Positions 24,226-34,400 of a DNA stretch of 44,886 nucleotides are shown here, one piece after another (the stretch's first letter is position 1; the number at the start of each line of letters is the position of its first letter). The position numbers and the translations under genes are program-made. Source of the stretch: Oscillospiraceae bacterium (lineage in GTDB: Bacteria > Bacillota > Clostridia > Oscillospirales > Ruminococcaceae). The notes below the pieces were generated by a model. It saw only the letters and a program-made list of their open reading frames with translations, had not been told where the DNA came from and did not search any database. The stretch is from contig JAFXIC010000018.1 in assembly GCA_017533485.1 (NCBI GenBank), forward strand, positions 1 to 44,886. The letters run 5' to 3'.

Positions 24226-25323
24226 TCAGGAAGTGAAGTGGAACAGCACGATATCGCCATCCGCAACCTCATAGGTCTTACCCTCCATACGGACAAGTCC
24301 CTTTTCCTTTGCTGCCGCCATCGAGCCGTCACAGGCTATAAAATCGTCATAGGATACAACTTCTGCACGAATAAAGCCTTTTTCGAAATCCGAATGGATT
24401 TTTCCGGCAGCCTGCGGTGCTTTTGTGCCCTTGGTGATCGTCCATGCACGACATTCATCCGAGCCGGCGGTGAGATAGGAAATCAGCCCCAGCAGCGAAT
24501 ATCCGGCATGGATAATTCTCGTCAGTCCCGATTCATGCAATCCAAGCTCCTCTAAGAACATGGACTGGTCTTCTTCGCTCATACCCGAAATCTCCGCTTC
24601 GATCTGTGCGCAGATCGGGAAGACCGCCGCACCCTCTTTTGCTGCAATCTCTGCGACTGCCTGATAATGTACATGAGAGGAGAGATCGCCTGCAAAATCC
24701 GCTTCCGAGAGATTTGCCGCATAAATCACAGGCTTTGCACTCAGCAGCGGCGATTCTCCGATCACTGCGCGCTCTTCTTCCGTACAGTCAAAGCTTCTTG
24801 CCGGCTGACCGTCAGCGAGGTGTGCGAGCAGGCGTTCGAGCAGCTCCACATCCGCATTATATTTCTTATCGCCCTTTGCGAGCTTTTTGGTCTTATCAAT
24901 CCGGCGCTCGATAATTTCAATATCAGAGAAAATCAACTCCAGACCAATCACCTCAACATCGCGTGCCGGATGAATCGAGCCGTCTACGTGCACGATATTA
25001 TCATCCTCGAAACAGCGTACAACGTGTACAATCGCATCCATCTCACGGATATCCGCAAGGAATCTGTTGCCCAGTCCTTCGCCCTTGGATGCACCCTTTA
25101 CGAGACCTGCGATATCGACGAACATCAGCGTCGCAGGGGTGAATTTCTTCGGCTGATAGATTTCCGCAAGCTTTTCGAGTCTTGTATCCGGTACCGATAC
25201 GATACCAACATTCTTTTCGATGGTGCAGAACGGATAATTCGCGGATTCTGCGCCTGCATTGGTCAATGCGTTAAACAGTGTGCTCTTACCGACATTCGGC
25301 AGACCAACCATACCAAGCTTCAT
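24226..25323 (-). CDS. ychF: Ribosome-binding ATPase YchF
   Basis: A 365-residue P-loop protein of the Obg/YchF group, the usual length for this family (about 363). G1 is GLPNVGKS at residues 7-14, and [17 protein letters not shown] covers G3 and the following loop. The G4 position reads NLSE, as in YchF proteins, which prefer ATP. The C-terminal TGS domain (about 280-365) ends in [12 protein letters not shown]. It binds ribosomes and is linked to translation and stress responses. The ATG at 25323 is chosen because AAGGAGGA (25334-25341) is 10 bases upstream and MKLGMVGLP is the conserved start; longer in-frame starts would include the ribosome site. Confidence 0.97.
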   Translation of the reverse strand: MKLGMVGLPNVGKSTLFNALTNAGAESANYPFCTIEKNVGIVSVPDTRLEKLAEIYQPKKFTPATLMFVDIAGLVKGASKGEGLGNRFLADIREMDAIVHVVRCFEDDNIVHVDGSIHPARDVEVIGLELIFSDIEIIERRIDKTKKLAKGDKKYNADVELLERLLAHLADGQPARSFDCTEEERAVIGESPLLSAKPVIYAANLSEADFAGDLSSHVHYQAVAEIAAKEGAAVFPICAQIEAEISGMSEEDQSMFLEELGLHESGLTRIIHAGYSLLGLISYLTAGSDECRAWTITKGTKAPQAAGKIHSDFEKGFIRAEVVSYDDFIACDGSMAAAKEKGLVRMEGKTYEVADGDIVLFHFTS

Positions 25324-25384
25324 TTCAGAGAAGTCCTCCTTCATTTCATTCCGTTTTCCTGTTTTCAGCAAACGATAACATCTT

Positions 25385-25414
25385 ATTGTATCACATCTTC
25401 CGGTAAAATGTCAA
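25385..25414 (-). promoter_or_regulatory. Promoter for ychF
   Basis: On the minus strand: TTGACA (25409-25414), 18-base spacer, TACAAT (25385-25390). Confidence 0.75.
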
Positions 25415-25580
25415 GCTGTTTTGCATCGGTATTGTTCTTCCGCAAAGCGTTTTTGATGACAGACGAAATATCCGTAAAATTTCAAGGCTTTTTCTGCATA
25501 TTTTCGAAAGAAGCGGTCAAACTACCCTATGAAAGCCGCATTCGGGCTTTGAATTTCTCCGAGAAAGAAAGGCGAAACTT

Positions 25581-26339
25581 ATGAAAAATTCCAATCGCGC
25601 CGGGCTCTCCGGCAAAAGCTTCTATGTGGCATTGTCGTTATGTGTGGCAATGGTTGGAGCGGCGTGCTTCTACGCCTATAACCGCACCGGAAAGCCGCGT
25701 ATCTCCTCTGATTCTGCGGCAGAGTACACGATGACGCTCACCTCTGCTTCCACATCTTCCGTCACCACACATACCACAGCCGCACCGATGACTGCGCCTG
25801 TCACCGCCCCGACCGCTTCCACTGCTGCCAAACCGGATGATGCAGAAGAAGCTGCTGCCATCTTACGCCATACGACAGAGGCCACAACCGCATCCGAACC
25901 GCCGGTTTCTACGCCTGCTCCCGTAGAACAGGCTGTCATGCCGACAGACGGTGAAATTATCCAGCCATTCAGCTGCGGAGAGCTGGTCAAATCCCCGACC
26001 ACCGGCGTCTGGCAGACCCATAACGGTATGGATATTGCCGCACCCTTAGGCACAGAGGTTGTCGCCGTGCTCGACGGCACAGTTTCAGCAGTCGATGCGG
26101 ATGCCCTGCTGGGCGTTTGTGTGTCAATCCTCCATGCCGATGGTACTGTCACACGCTACTGTAATCTCAACGAGAATCTCAATGTATTTGCCGGTCAGAT
26201 TCTCGAACGCGGGACTGTCATCGGAACGGTCGGTGCGACTGCCGAATCCGAAAGTCGGATGGATGACCATCTCCATTTCGAGGTGCGAAAGAACGACCGC
26301 TATATCGACCCCGCCGCATTTTTACGCGGCGAAGCATAA
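25581..26339 (+). CDS. Membrane-anchored M23 (LytM) peptidase-like protein
   Basis: A 252-residue protein with one N-terminal membrane helix (about 13-34), a long Ser/Thr/Pro/Ala linker (about 45-115), and a C-terminal LytM domain (about 130-250). The metal and catalytic motifs HNGMDIA (H...D) and DDHLHFEV (HxH) are both present, so it could be an active D,D-endopeptidase on peptidoglycan outside the membrane. Size and single-helix layout recall SpoIIQ of sporulating Firmicutes, but no sporulation gene is adjacent, so I keep the general name. AAAGGCGA precedes the ATG. The gene stands alone and ends at a bidirectional terminator shared with folD. Confidence 0.88.
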   Translation: MKNSNRAGLSGKSFYVALSLCVAMVGAACFYAYNRTGKPRISSDSAAEYTMTLTSASTSSVTTHTTAAPMTAPVTAPTASTAAKPDDAEEAAAILRHTTEATTASEPPVSTPAPVEQAVMPTDGEIIQPFSCGELVKSPTTGVWQTHNGMDIAAPLGTEVVAVLDGTVSAVDADALLGVCVSILHADGTVTRYCNLNENLNVFAGQILERGTVIGTVGATAESESRMDDHLHFEVRKNDRYIDPAAFLRGEA

Positions 26340-26371
26340 TCCCCTCACGTACTCCGACCATCCTCTTTCAA

Positions 26372-26411
26372 AAAAAGCCTGAGAACCGCGATCTGGATTC
26401 TCAGGCTTTTT
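26372..26411. terminator. Bidirectional terminator between the M23 gene and folD
   Basis: A perfect 14-bp stem, AAAAAGCCTGAGAA (26372-26385) with TTCTCAGGCTTTTT (26398-26411), is flanked by A and T runs so that it works for both converging genes. Confidence 0.93.
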
Positions 26412-26447
26412 CATCTATCGTTCATCTATGGGAACAGTATGTAAGGA

Positions 26448-27296
26448 TTACGGGTTCTGCATCTTTGCGGCAGTCAGCGTATTCCGCATCAGAATCGCTC
26501 TCGTCATCGGGCCGACACCGCCCGGAACCGGAGTGATTGCGGAAGCAACCTTCTCTACCTCGTCATAACAGACATCTCCGACCAGCTTTCCTTCCGCATT
26601 GCGGTTCATACCAACGTCAATGACAACAGCACCCGGTTTTACCATGTCTGCGGTCACAAAATCTGCTTTTCCGACTGCGGCAATCAGAATATCTGCCTGA
26701 CGGGTCTGTTCCGCAAGATCCTTTGTGCGGGAATGACAGATCGTTACAGTACCGTTGCGGTGGAGCAGCAGCATTCCCATCGGTTTTCCGACAATATTGC
26801 TTCTTCCGATGACAACACAATGCTTTCCGTTGATATCCACACCCGCCGCGTCCAGCATCTCGATCACACCCGCCGGCGTACAGGGCAGGAAGGAATAATC
26901 ACCAATCATGATTCTTCCGACATTTTCCGGATGGAACGCGTCTACATCCTTGGACGGAGAAATGGCATGAAGGATTGTCTGTTCACAAATCTGTTTCGGG
27001 AGCGGAAGCTGCACAAGAATTCCGTTGATCTTCGGGTCAGCATTGAGCTTCGCGACCAGCTCCAGCAGTTCTTCTTCGGTTGTCTCCTCCGGAAGTGCAT
27101 ACTCATAGGACGCAAATCCTACTTCCGCACAGTCCTTTTCCTTGTTGCTGACATAAACTCTGGACGCAGGATTGTTGCCGACGAGTACGACTGCCAGTCC
27201 GGGATTTGCACCCTTTGCTTTGAGTGCTTCCACCTCTGCGCGTACCTCTGCCTTGACATTTGCCGCAATTTCCTTACCGTTAATGATTGCTGCCAT
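26448..27296 (-). CDS. folD: Bifunctional methylenetetrahydrofolate dehydrogenase/cyclohydrolase
   Basis: A 282-residue FolD. The catalytic Tyr and Lys are in YVSNK, and [21 protein letters not shown] and the NADP-binding [14 protein letters not shown] are all intact, with [12 protein letters not shown] at the end. It interconverts methylene-, methenyl- and formyl-THF in the cytoplasm. I take the ATG at 27296 (MAAIINGK), 10 bases after AGGAGG; a TTG two codons earlier would be only 4 bases from it. It is the last gene of the yfmF-yfmH-lgt-folD operon; its ribosome site lies inside the end of lgt, so translation is probably coupled. Confidence 0.97.
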   Translation of the reverse strand: MAAIINGKEIAANVKAEVRAEVEALKAKGANPGLAVVLVGNNPASRVYVSNKEKDCAEVGFASYEYALPEETTEEELLELVAKLNADPKINGILVQLPLPKQICEQTILHAISPSKDVDAFHPENVGRIMIGDYSFLPCTPAGVIEMLDAAGVDINGKHCVVIGRSNIVGKPMGMLLLHRNGTVTICHSRTKDLAEQTRQADILIAAVGKADFVTADMVKPGAVVIDVGMNRNAEGKLVGDVCYDEVEKVASAITPVPGGVGPMTRAILMRNTLTAAKMQNP

Positions 27297-27298
27297 TT

Positions 27299-28462
27299 TC
27301 AATTTTCCTCCTGATTTTCATCATTTTGATTTCCATTGGATGCTTCTTCCGGTTCCGTCGGTTCGATCTCGCTCAGTATTTCTTCGAGCACTTCTTCCAC
27401 TTCTTTTTCCGGATGTTCTGCTTCGGACGCTCCGGCATCCCGGCTGTCTTCCGGTTCGGAAGCTTCGGATTCCCCGGCGTTTCTCTCAGTATTCTGACGC
27501 TTCGATTTCTTTTCTTCCTTCTTCCGGAGATATTCCGCTTCTCTCTGATCCGCTTCCTCCAGAAGCTTCTTCGATTCCTCGGTATTGCAATAGAGCACAT
27601 AATCCGTACCCATACGCTTGACATGGCTCAGGCTGATAAAGAACAGAATCAGACCGGCAACAACCGAAACTGCCGCGACGAGCTGTGATACACGAATCGT
27701 TCCGAGATAGAGGCTGTCGGTACGAAGCCCCTCGATCCAGAATCTTCCGAAGCCGTACCATGTGATATAGAGCAGGAAGATCTGGCCGTCGAATTTCCGC
27801 CATTTACGGGAGATCAGATGGAGCAGGATAAATCCCGTCAGACACCAGAGCGATTCGTACAGGAAGCAGGGATGTACCGGACGGTCTGTGACCACAGAAC
27901 CATCCGTAAAATGCTTTGCGATATAGGCTTGAATCTGACCGCTGCTCATGCCGAACAGTCCGTCCGTATTCGAACCGAACGCTTCATGATTGAAGAAATT
28001 GCCCCAGCGGCCGATACATTGTCCGATCAGGAAGCCGAGGGATGCGATATCCAGCATCGGCAGCAGCCGTACCTTCCGGATTTTACAGACAATCCCTCCC
28101 ACCAGCAATGCACCGATCACACCGCCGTAAATTGCCAGTCCGCCGCCGCGGATATTGAGAATCTCCTTGATATTTCCGGCGTAGCTGTCCCAATGGAATG
28201 CAACATAGTAGAGTCTTGCACCGACAATACCGCCGATGACGCCGCCGATCACACCGTCAATCGCTCGATCCGGATCAATTCCGTAACGGCGCATATTCGA
28301 AAATCCATAGCACATCGCAAGCAGCATACCGAGTGTAATCAGCAGTCCGTACCAGGTAATGCTGATTCCGGCAATCGTAAACGCGGTGCTCTCGATATTC
28401 AGCTCCAAGCCCAGCCGCGGAAATACCAGCTCGGTGGCTTGAAGACCCTGTAATTCAGTCAT
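27299..28462 (-). CDS. lgt: Prolipoprotein diacylglyceryl transferase with acidic C-terminal tail
   Basis: A 387-residue protein. Residues 1 to about 275 are a polytopic Lgt with the signature [13 protein letters not shown], plus [11 protein letters not shown] and [14 protein letters not shown]. It transfers diacylglyceryl from phosphatidylglycerol to the lipobox Cys of lipoproteins such as the PstS in this window. The last ~110 residues are unusual: a charged coiled-coil-like stretch ([20 protein letters not shown]) and a Glu-rich disordered tail that typical Lgt proteins lack. The ATG at 28462 follows AGGAGGAGAG; an in-frame extension to 28510 would run back into yfmH. It starts 22 bases after yfmH ends. 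Confidence 0.95.
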   Translation of the reverse strand: MTELQGLQATELVFPRLGLELNIESTAFTIAGISITWYGLLITLGMLLAMCYGFSNMRRYGIDPDRAIDGVIGGVIGGIVGARLYYVAFHWDSYAGNIKEILNIRGGGLAIYGGVIGALLVGGIVCKIRKVRLLPMLDIASLGFLIGQCIGRWGNFFNHEAFGSNTDGLFGMSSGQIQAYIAKHFTDGSVVTDRPVHPCFLYESLWCLTGFILLHLISRKWRKFDGQIFLLYITWYGFGRFWIEGLRTDSLYLGTIRVSQLVAAVSVVAGLILFFISLSHVKRMGTDYVLYCNTEESKKLLEEADQREAEYLRKKEEKKSKRQNTERNAGESEASEPEDSRDAGASEAEHPEKEVEEVLEEILSEIEPTEPEEASNGNQNDENQEEN

Positions 28463-28484
28463 TCTATCTCTCCTCCTTCTTTCC

Positions 28485-29780
28485 TCAGCCCTCTGTACCG
28501 TCAGGCGCAATCACCGATAAGCAGACTCTGTCCGCACGAAACCGCTCACGCAGACATTCCTGTGCGTCCGCAAGCGTCAGCTTCGAAAGCACTTCTCCGC
28601 GTGCAAAGGGAGAGATACGGTCTGTCATAAACGAATCGACCAATGTCGAAACCGCACCCTCGGGCGAATAATTCGCGGTTATCGCTTCGCCGTATGCTGC
28701 ACGCTTCAATGTTTCAAAGAGTGCCGCGTCCAGTCCTTCTGTTTTCGCACGCTCGATTTCTGCGAGCAGTGCATCCTCGACCGCCTGCGGATCATCCGAT
28801 TCGCCGCCGGCAAGCAGACAGAAAAATCCATCGCCGCTGAAATAGTCGGTTGTGAACGTATCGTTAATCAGTTCCTCTGCCATCAGCTTCTGATAGAGCG
28901 GGGATGCCGGACCGGCAATCGCCGCAAAGGTCAGCATCGAGATCAATGCCGCACGAAGTTCTTCTTCCCCGCGCTCCGGTCTGCTCTTGAAACCGAGCAT
29001 AAACATCGTCTTTCCGACCGCCATCTTCGTTGCAGCATACGGCGTCACAATCGTTTCGGGTTCGGGGAGAAATGCCGACTCCAAGCCCTCGTTTTCTGCC
29101 GGAATCAGCAGTCTGTCCGCGACTTCCAGCACCCGCTGAGCGGTGATATTGCCCGTACAGCAAAGCACCATATTATGCAGGTTATAGAATGTGCGGTAGC
29201 AGGTATACAGCAGCTCCGGCGTAATCTGTGCGATACTTTCCACCGAGCCTGCGATATCAATCGTAACCGGATGATTATGATAAAGTCCGCGGAGCAGCTG
29301 GTAAAATACACGATCGCCCGCGTCATCGAGATACATCTTGATTTCCTGTGCGATAATGCCCTGTTCCTTCGCAACCGTCTGTTCGGTAAAATAGGGCTTC
29401 TGGACAAAATCCAGCAGTATCTCCAGTCCCTTTTCAAACCGGTCGGAACAGGAGAACAGGTATACTGTCCGGTCAAACGACGTATAGGCATTCGCATTTG
29501 CACCGATCTGATTGAAGAGCGAGAAGGTATCACAGTCCTCGTTCTCAAACAGCTTATGCTCAAGGAAGTGGGCGATTCCGGCAGGTACTTCCGTGAATTC
29601 CGTATCCTTTGCCTTCCGGAACCGGACATTGATCGAGCCGTATTTCGTACCGAACTGTGCGTGTGCGGTAGAAAAATCGGGCTGCTCCATCACCCGTATT
29701 TCCAGACCGCTCGGATGGTGGATACAGGTACAGGTATCACCGGTTCGTGAATCCGTAAACACTGTCGTTTCGTATTTCAT
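28485..29780 (-). CDS. yfmH: M16-family zinc peptidase, YfmH-like (active subunit)
   Basis: A 431-residue M16 peptidase. HFLEHKLFE (near residue 71) gives the inverted zinc motif HxxEH, with the further Glu expected about 75 residues later, so this half is catalytically competent. It pairs with the upstream motif-less M16 homologue (ATGA overlap at 29777-29780), the arrangement of Bacillus YmfF/YmfH, annotated as associated with EF-P 5-aminopentanol modification. The two M16 subunits likely form a clam-shell heterodimer that degrades or processes peptides. EF-P and its other modification genes are not in this window, so the link is by homology only. Confidence 0.88.
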   Translation of the reverse strand: MKYETTVFTDSRTGDTCTCIHHPSGLEIRVMEQPDFSTAHAQFGTKYGSINVRFRKAKDTEFTEVPAGIAHFLEHKLFENEDCDTFSLFNQIGANANAYTSFDRTVYLFSCSDRFEKGLEILLDFVQKPYFTEQTVAKEQGIIAQEIKMYLDDAGDRVFYQLLRGLYHNHPVTIDIAGSVESIAQITPELLYTCYRTFYNLHNMVLCCTGNITAQRVLEVADRLLIPAENEGLESAFLPEPETIVTPYAATKMAVGKTMFMLGFKSRPERGEEELRAALISMLTFAAIAGPASPLYQKLMAEELINDTFTTDYFSGDGFFCLLAGGESDDPQAVEDALLAEIERAKTEGLDAALFETLKRAAYGEAITANYSPEGAVSTLVDSFMTDRISPFARGEVLSKLTLADAQECLRERFRADRVCLSVIAPDGTEG

Positions 29781-31072
29781 TGCGCAGCCCCCTCTCCATC
29801 TTCATTCAGCGTTGCCAGAAGTACATAAACCGTATCGAGCTGCAAGCTCTGTGCCGCCTGCATGACCTGTTCACGCGTCACAGCCTTCAGTGCGGCAAGC
29901 GATTCTTCTATCGTGCGGTCGGAGCCGGTAATCTTCTGATTGAAAATCCATGCCGCATAACCGCTGTGGGATTCGGTTGCCGACGCATACGCGTGCGCCT
30001 GGAACAGCACCGCTTCTTCCATCTGTGCGTCGGTAAATTCGCCTTTTTTCATCATCTCTACCTGTTCGAGAATCGCAGCCTTCGCTTCCTCCAGCTTATC
30101 TTTCCGCACACCGCAGTCAATCATCAGCGTATGCTTTGTACGCTGGTACCGCGCCGCACAGTAATAACAGAGACTCAGCTTTTCCCGGACATTGGCAAAA
30201 AGCAGCGCGCCGGTTGTGCCGCCCAGTACAAGATGCAGCATCCGCATCACATCATGGTCAAGCGGTTCCTCCGCGGCGGATTTCAGCACCATTACCATCT
30301 TGCACTGTGTCACAGGCATCGGTTCTTCTGCAAATTCTGTTACAGCCTTACAAGGGCTTTTCGTATCAAATACAATCTTCTGCGGATTCCGGTTCGCAAT
30401 GCCTGCAAATGCCGTCGTAAGCTTTTCACGGATCTGCGGCTTTTCCGAGGGTGTTACCGCAACAATTTCAATCTGTGCGGTTTCAAGCATCTCCTGCCAT
30501 GCCGCATAGGCGTCCTCCGCAGTCAGCTGTTCCGCGGTTTCTCTCGTGCCATACGGCGGACACGCCGCCGGTTCTCCCGCATACGCAAGCTCTGCACCCT
30601 TCATCAGCGCATAGCTTCGCTTCTGGTTAATCTCACAGTCAATCGTGTCCAGCAAATTCTGTTTTGCAAACCGGAACGCTGCTTCCTCGAACGCACCATT
30701 TTCCGCGTTCGGAAAAAGCAGACATCCAAGCGTCAGGTCAAGTGCTGCGTCTGTCACAGATTCTCCGTCAAGCGCAAACCGATCATCCAGCCAGTTGGCG
30801 GAAATCGTAAGCTCCTGCACATCGCCCACACCACCGCGTCTTGCGGCAAGCGACGCACCGTAGAGCCATTGTTTCCGCATGGAAAGTGCGGCAAGCGTCG
30901 GATAATCCGCGGAACAGTTCGTCAGCAGGTCTGCCACCAGGGCTCTGACCGCAGATTTCTCAGGATCCCGCGTCAGGAACATCCGGATGAATAATCCGCA
31001 GGTTTTAAATTTCGGGTCCAGTATTTCTGTATAGGCGATACCGTCGCCCAGACAAACAGACGGATTTTGCAT
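29777..31072 (-). CDS. yfmF: M16-family peptidase homologue, YfmF-like (non-catalytic subunit)
   Basis: A 431-residue M16 fold protein in which the HxxEH zinc motif is absent: the equivalent N-terminal region reads ALVADLLTNCSADYPTLAAL. The second-half signature GTTGALLFANVREKLSLCYY is well kept. It is the expected inactive partner of the following HxxEH subunit, with which it overlaps by four bases. The ATG at 31072 follows GGAGGTATGAT. It is first in the operon with yfmH, lgt and folD. Confidence 0.87.
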   Translation of the reverse strand: MQNPSVCLGDGIAYTEILDPKFKTCGLFIRMFLTRDPEKSAVRALVADLLTNCSADYPTLAALSMRKQWLYGASLAARRGGVGDVQELTISANWLDDRFALDGESVTDAALDLTLGCLLFPNAENGAFEEAAFRFAKQNLLDTIDCEINQKRSYALMKGAELAYAGEPAACPPYGTRETAEQLTAEDAYAAWQEMLETAQIEIVAVTPSEKPQIREKLTTAFAGIANRNPQKIVFDTKSPCKAVTEFAEEPMPVTQCKMVMVLKSAAEEPLDHDVMRMLHLVLGGTTGALLFANVREKLSLCYYCAARYQRTKHTLMIDCGVRKDKLEEAKAAILEQVEMMKKGEFTDAQMEEAVLFQAHAYASATESHSGYAAWIFNQKITGSDRTIEESLAALKAVTREQVMQAAQSLQLDTVYVLLATLNEDGEGAAQ

Positions 31073-31145
31073 ATCATACCTCCGTTTTTCAGATGGGTTT
31101 CATCAGCATTGCGCCCCGAAACCCTTAGGTTACACAGATAAATTT

Positions 31146-31154
31146 ATTATACCA
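31146..31154 (-). promoter_or_regulatory. Extended -10 promoter for yfmF-yfmH-lgt-folD
   Basis: On the minus strand TGGTATAAT (extended -10 with TGN) lies 74 bases before the yfmF start. No good -35 is visible at the usual spacing, consistent with an extended -10 element. Confidence 0.55.
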
Positions 31155-31275
31155 CATTCTTTTCAAAAAAGCGAGTACTTTTCAGAATTTTTCAAACTTT
31201 TTCACCGCCTTCCCTTTTTATGCAGGAATTTTTGAAATCGTGCACGATTTGACAATAAAATTGCGCCAAAATCTA

Positions 31276-31304
31276 TTGACATTGCTCTAAAATTATGCTA
31301 AAAT
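31276..31304 (+). promoter_or_regulatory. Promoter for the c-di-GMP protein and plsY
   Basis: TTGACA (31276-31281), 17-base spacer, TAAAAT (31299-31304). The leader is about 105 bases. Confidence 0.8.
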
Positions 31305-31417
31305 GAAAATAATCATATTCTCGGTATCTATGCCCTTTTTACGGCAAAAACCGACAGCGGCAGGCTGCCGCATATTATTACCAGCCATTTCCGGCTCTGA
31401 TTGGGGGGATTTCCACA

Positions 31418-34400
31418 ATGCTGCAAGGACAAAAGGTGATCGCGCTCTGTACCGCACACCTCCACAATCCCGAAACATTAGAAAGCGTCCAGGCATTTTT
31501 AACGGAAGCAAAACTGCGCGGATATGCCGTTTTAATCTTCCATTCCGATGTTGACGCCGCCGACAGCTCCGCTTGTGACATGAACAGTTACAGCTCCTAC
31601 GACCTCATTCCGTATGCAATCGTGGATGCCGTTGTGATTATGGCGGAAACTATCCATAATCAGGTTGTCGCAGATGCAATCTGTACGGCTGCCCGCGCAT
31701 TGCGGATTCCGGTCCTCTCCTATGACGGTGTGCTGCGCGATGTCCATTCCGTGTACTGCTATCCGTCACAATCCTTCTCCGCACTCCTCGACCATATCTT
31801 TACGGTTCATGGCTGTCAGAAAGTAGACCTCATAACCGGCGTTCACGGCAATTATCCCTCTGAATGCATGGTCGTTTCCTATCAGGAATCCCTCCGCAAC
31901 CATGGACTCCGCTTCGACCCGTCACGCGTCGAATATGGTGAATACCGCGAAAAAGCTGCCGAAGCCGCTGCCGAACGTCTCCTCGCAAAGGATGTGCCCG
32001 ATGCAATCGTCTGTGCGGATGATACGATGGCAATTGCCTGCTGCAGCGTGCTCCGCCGCCACGGACTCCATGTTCCGGATGATGTCATCGTAACGGGACT
32101 GGGCGGTATTGTCCGCGAACAGTTCCATTCTCCGCGCCTTACAACCTGCGTCAAGGACTACGAACGCATGACCGCCGCATTATTCGATACTGCCGAGCTG
32201 CTGATGGCGGATGAAACGGATGTCGCACTTTCCTGTGAGATTCCCGCAATCGTCAAAAATACGGAATCCTGCGGCTGCGAAATCACAGAACTCCGTGACC
32301 GGAACGAGCCCATCAACTTCCTCTATAACCGCATCCAGCTCTCCTCCGCCATGGAAGCAACCCAGTCCAGACTCCTCGGAAAACTGATGTGCCGCGAATT
32401 TCCGACAGTTGTCGATTTCCTCGATGTCTGCGCGGACTTCCTCCCCAACCACGCTTTCCTTTGTCTGCGCGACTGTATCGCACATGACGCGTCCGAAACC
32501 ATCCTCGCGAATTTTGCCGATTCGGGCGAGCTGATGAATGCCGTTACAGTATCAAAAAAAGAAAAACGCTACTCGATTTCTGCACGCTCCCAGCTCATTC
32601 AGGAATTAGAACCGGCGCTCGCCCGCAATGGCTACATCCTCATCTCCTCCGTATTCTTCCATCAGGAAACCTATGGTTACTACCTCTACTACGGAAGCCG
32701 GCTGAGCGATAACTGCTTTATCCTCCCGAAGCTCCTCCATACCATTGGCTTTGCCATCGGTACAAGCCTCAATGCAGCACGGCTGCTCCATATGAATCAG
32801 CGGATTCTGACCGTCAGCATCCATGACTCGCTGACCGGTATGCTGAACCTCAACGGCGGTATGCGGATGCTGAACGAACAAATCCAGAACGGCGCGGACA
32901 TCGAACGCCGCCTCATCATGATTGTCATCGGTCTTCGCAACCTCCGCCAGATTAACAGCATCTTCGGCCATCTGGAGGGCGATCAGGCACTCCTCGGCCT
33001 TTCCAATGCCATCAACGACTGTATCGACAGCGATGTGATCGCGTCCCGTATCGGCGGAGATGAATTTATGCTCGCCTATTTCAGCACCAATTTCCATGCC
33101 GATAACTCCGATGCCCTCACCAGCGTTCTCATGAACCGCCTCCACAGCTATAATCAGGTCTCCGGAAAGAGCTATAGTCTGGATGTCACAATCGGAAAGG
33201 TCTCCTCTCTCGTAACGCCGGATCTTTCCCTTGAGGGTATGCTCAACGAAGCCACCGAGCTGAAAGACGCTACACGCGCACAGCGCCGTGACGACGACCA
33301 CCTCCCCCACGCGTCGCTCCATGATGATCTCGCAAAGAAAGTCGAGCATATTCTCGATAAAAACCTCTTTACCTACTACTTCCAGCCGATCGTCAGCGGC
33401 AGAACCGGAAAAATCTATGCCTACGAAGCGCTTATGCGCACCACCGGCGAGTACGAAATCTCTCCCCTCACAGTCTTACAGTACGCGACGATTATGGGAC
33501 GGCTGTATGAGATTGAATGGCTGACCTACTGCAACGTCCTCCGCCATATCCGTGAGAACGAAGCCAAATTCCGCAATACCAAAATCTTTATCAACAGCAT
33601 CCCCGGCCATTTCATTACCGATACCGATTTCGGCAGACTGCGCGACCTGTACAGCGACCTGCTTCCTATGCTCGTTGTCGAATTCACCGAACAGGCGGAA
33701 TCCGATGGCGAAGAACTGAAACAGATGCAGAACCGCTGTGCCGTCAATGGCATGGAAATCGCTGTCGATGACTACGGCACCGGCTATTCGAATATCACAA
33801 ACCTCCTGCGGTATTCCCCGAACTATGTCAAAATCGACCGCAACCTCATTTCCAATATCCATGAGGAACCCAAAAAACAACACTTCGTCACCAATATCAT
33901 CGAATTTGCACACGCAAACGGCTTCCGGGCACTCGCGGAAGGCGTTGAAACACTCGAAGAAATGCGTGCCGCAATCCGCTTCGGCGTAGACCTCATTCAG
34001 GGTAATTATACTGCGGAGCCTTCTGCGGATCCGCCCGGCGAAATTCCTGCCGGCACAATCGCCGTCATCCAGAAAATCAGCAGCGAGGCGGCAAAACAAT
34101 TTACCCGGAAAACCTATATGCCCAATCAGCGGCAGACCGTGAAACTCTCAAAACTCTCAGCGGAAAATTATACCGATATCTTTATCGCACATTCCTATGT
34201 CGAGCTGATCGGTGATTTCGACGTCACCGCCGGCATCGCCATCAAGTTCAAAGAAAATATCAATGCCCATCTCGTCCTTCAGGATATCCACCTCTGTGCA
34301 ACCCATCCCGGACCCTGTATCGTACTCGGAAAGAATTCCAATATCACACTCGAGTTCCGCGGCGATAACCGGATGGATCACGGCGGAATCTGGGTTCCCG

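Larger units (their letters stand above)
31073..31417. other. Intergenic region between divergent operons
   Basis: 345 bases without a gene. It holds the leftward promoter for yfmF (31146-31154), the rightward promoter for the c-di-GMP protein (31276-31304), and between them an AT-rich stretch. The right leader contains a small hairpin GCGGCA-GGC-TGCCGC (about 31357-31371). I found no c-di-GMP riboswitch consensus. Confidence 0.6.

Noticed and set aside
25400-25580. Promoter for the M23 peptidase gene
   Set aside because: TTGATG followed 17 bases later by AAAATT is too weak to call, and no better pair was found.
31305-31417. c-di-GMP riboswitch ahead of the GGDEF/EAL gene
   Set aside because: Only a small GCGGCA/TGCCGC hairpin is visible. 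The conserved cores of known c-di-GMP riboswitches are not present.
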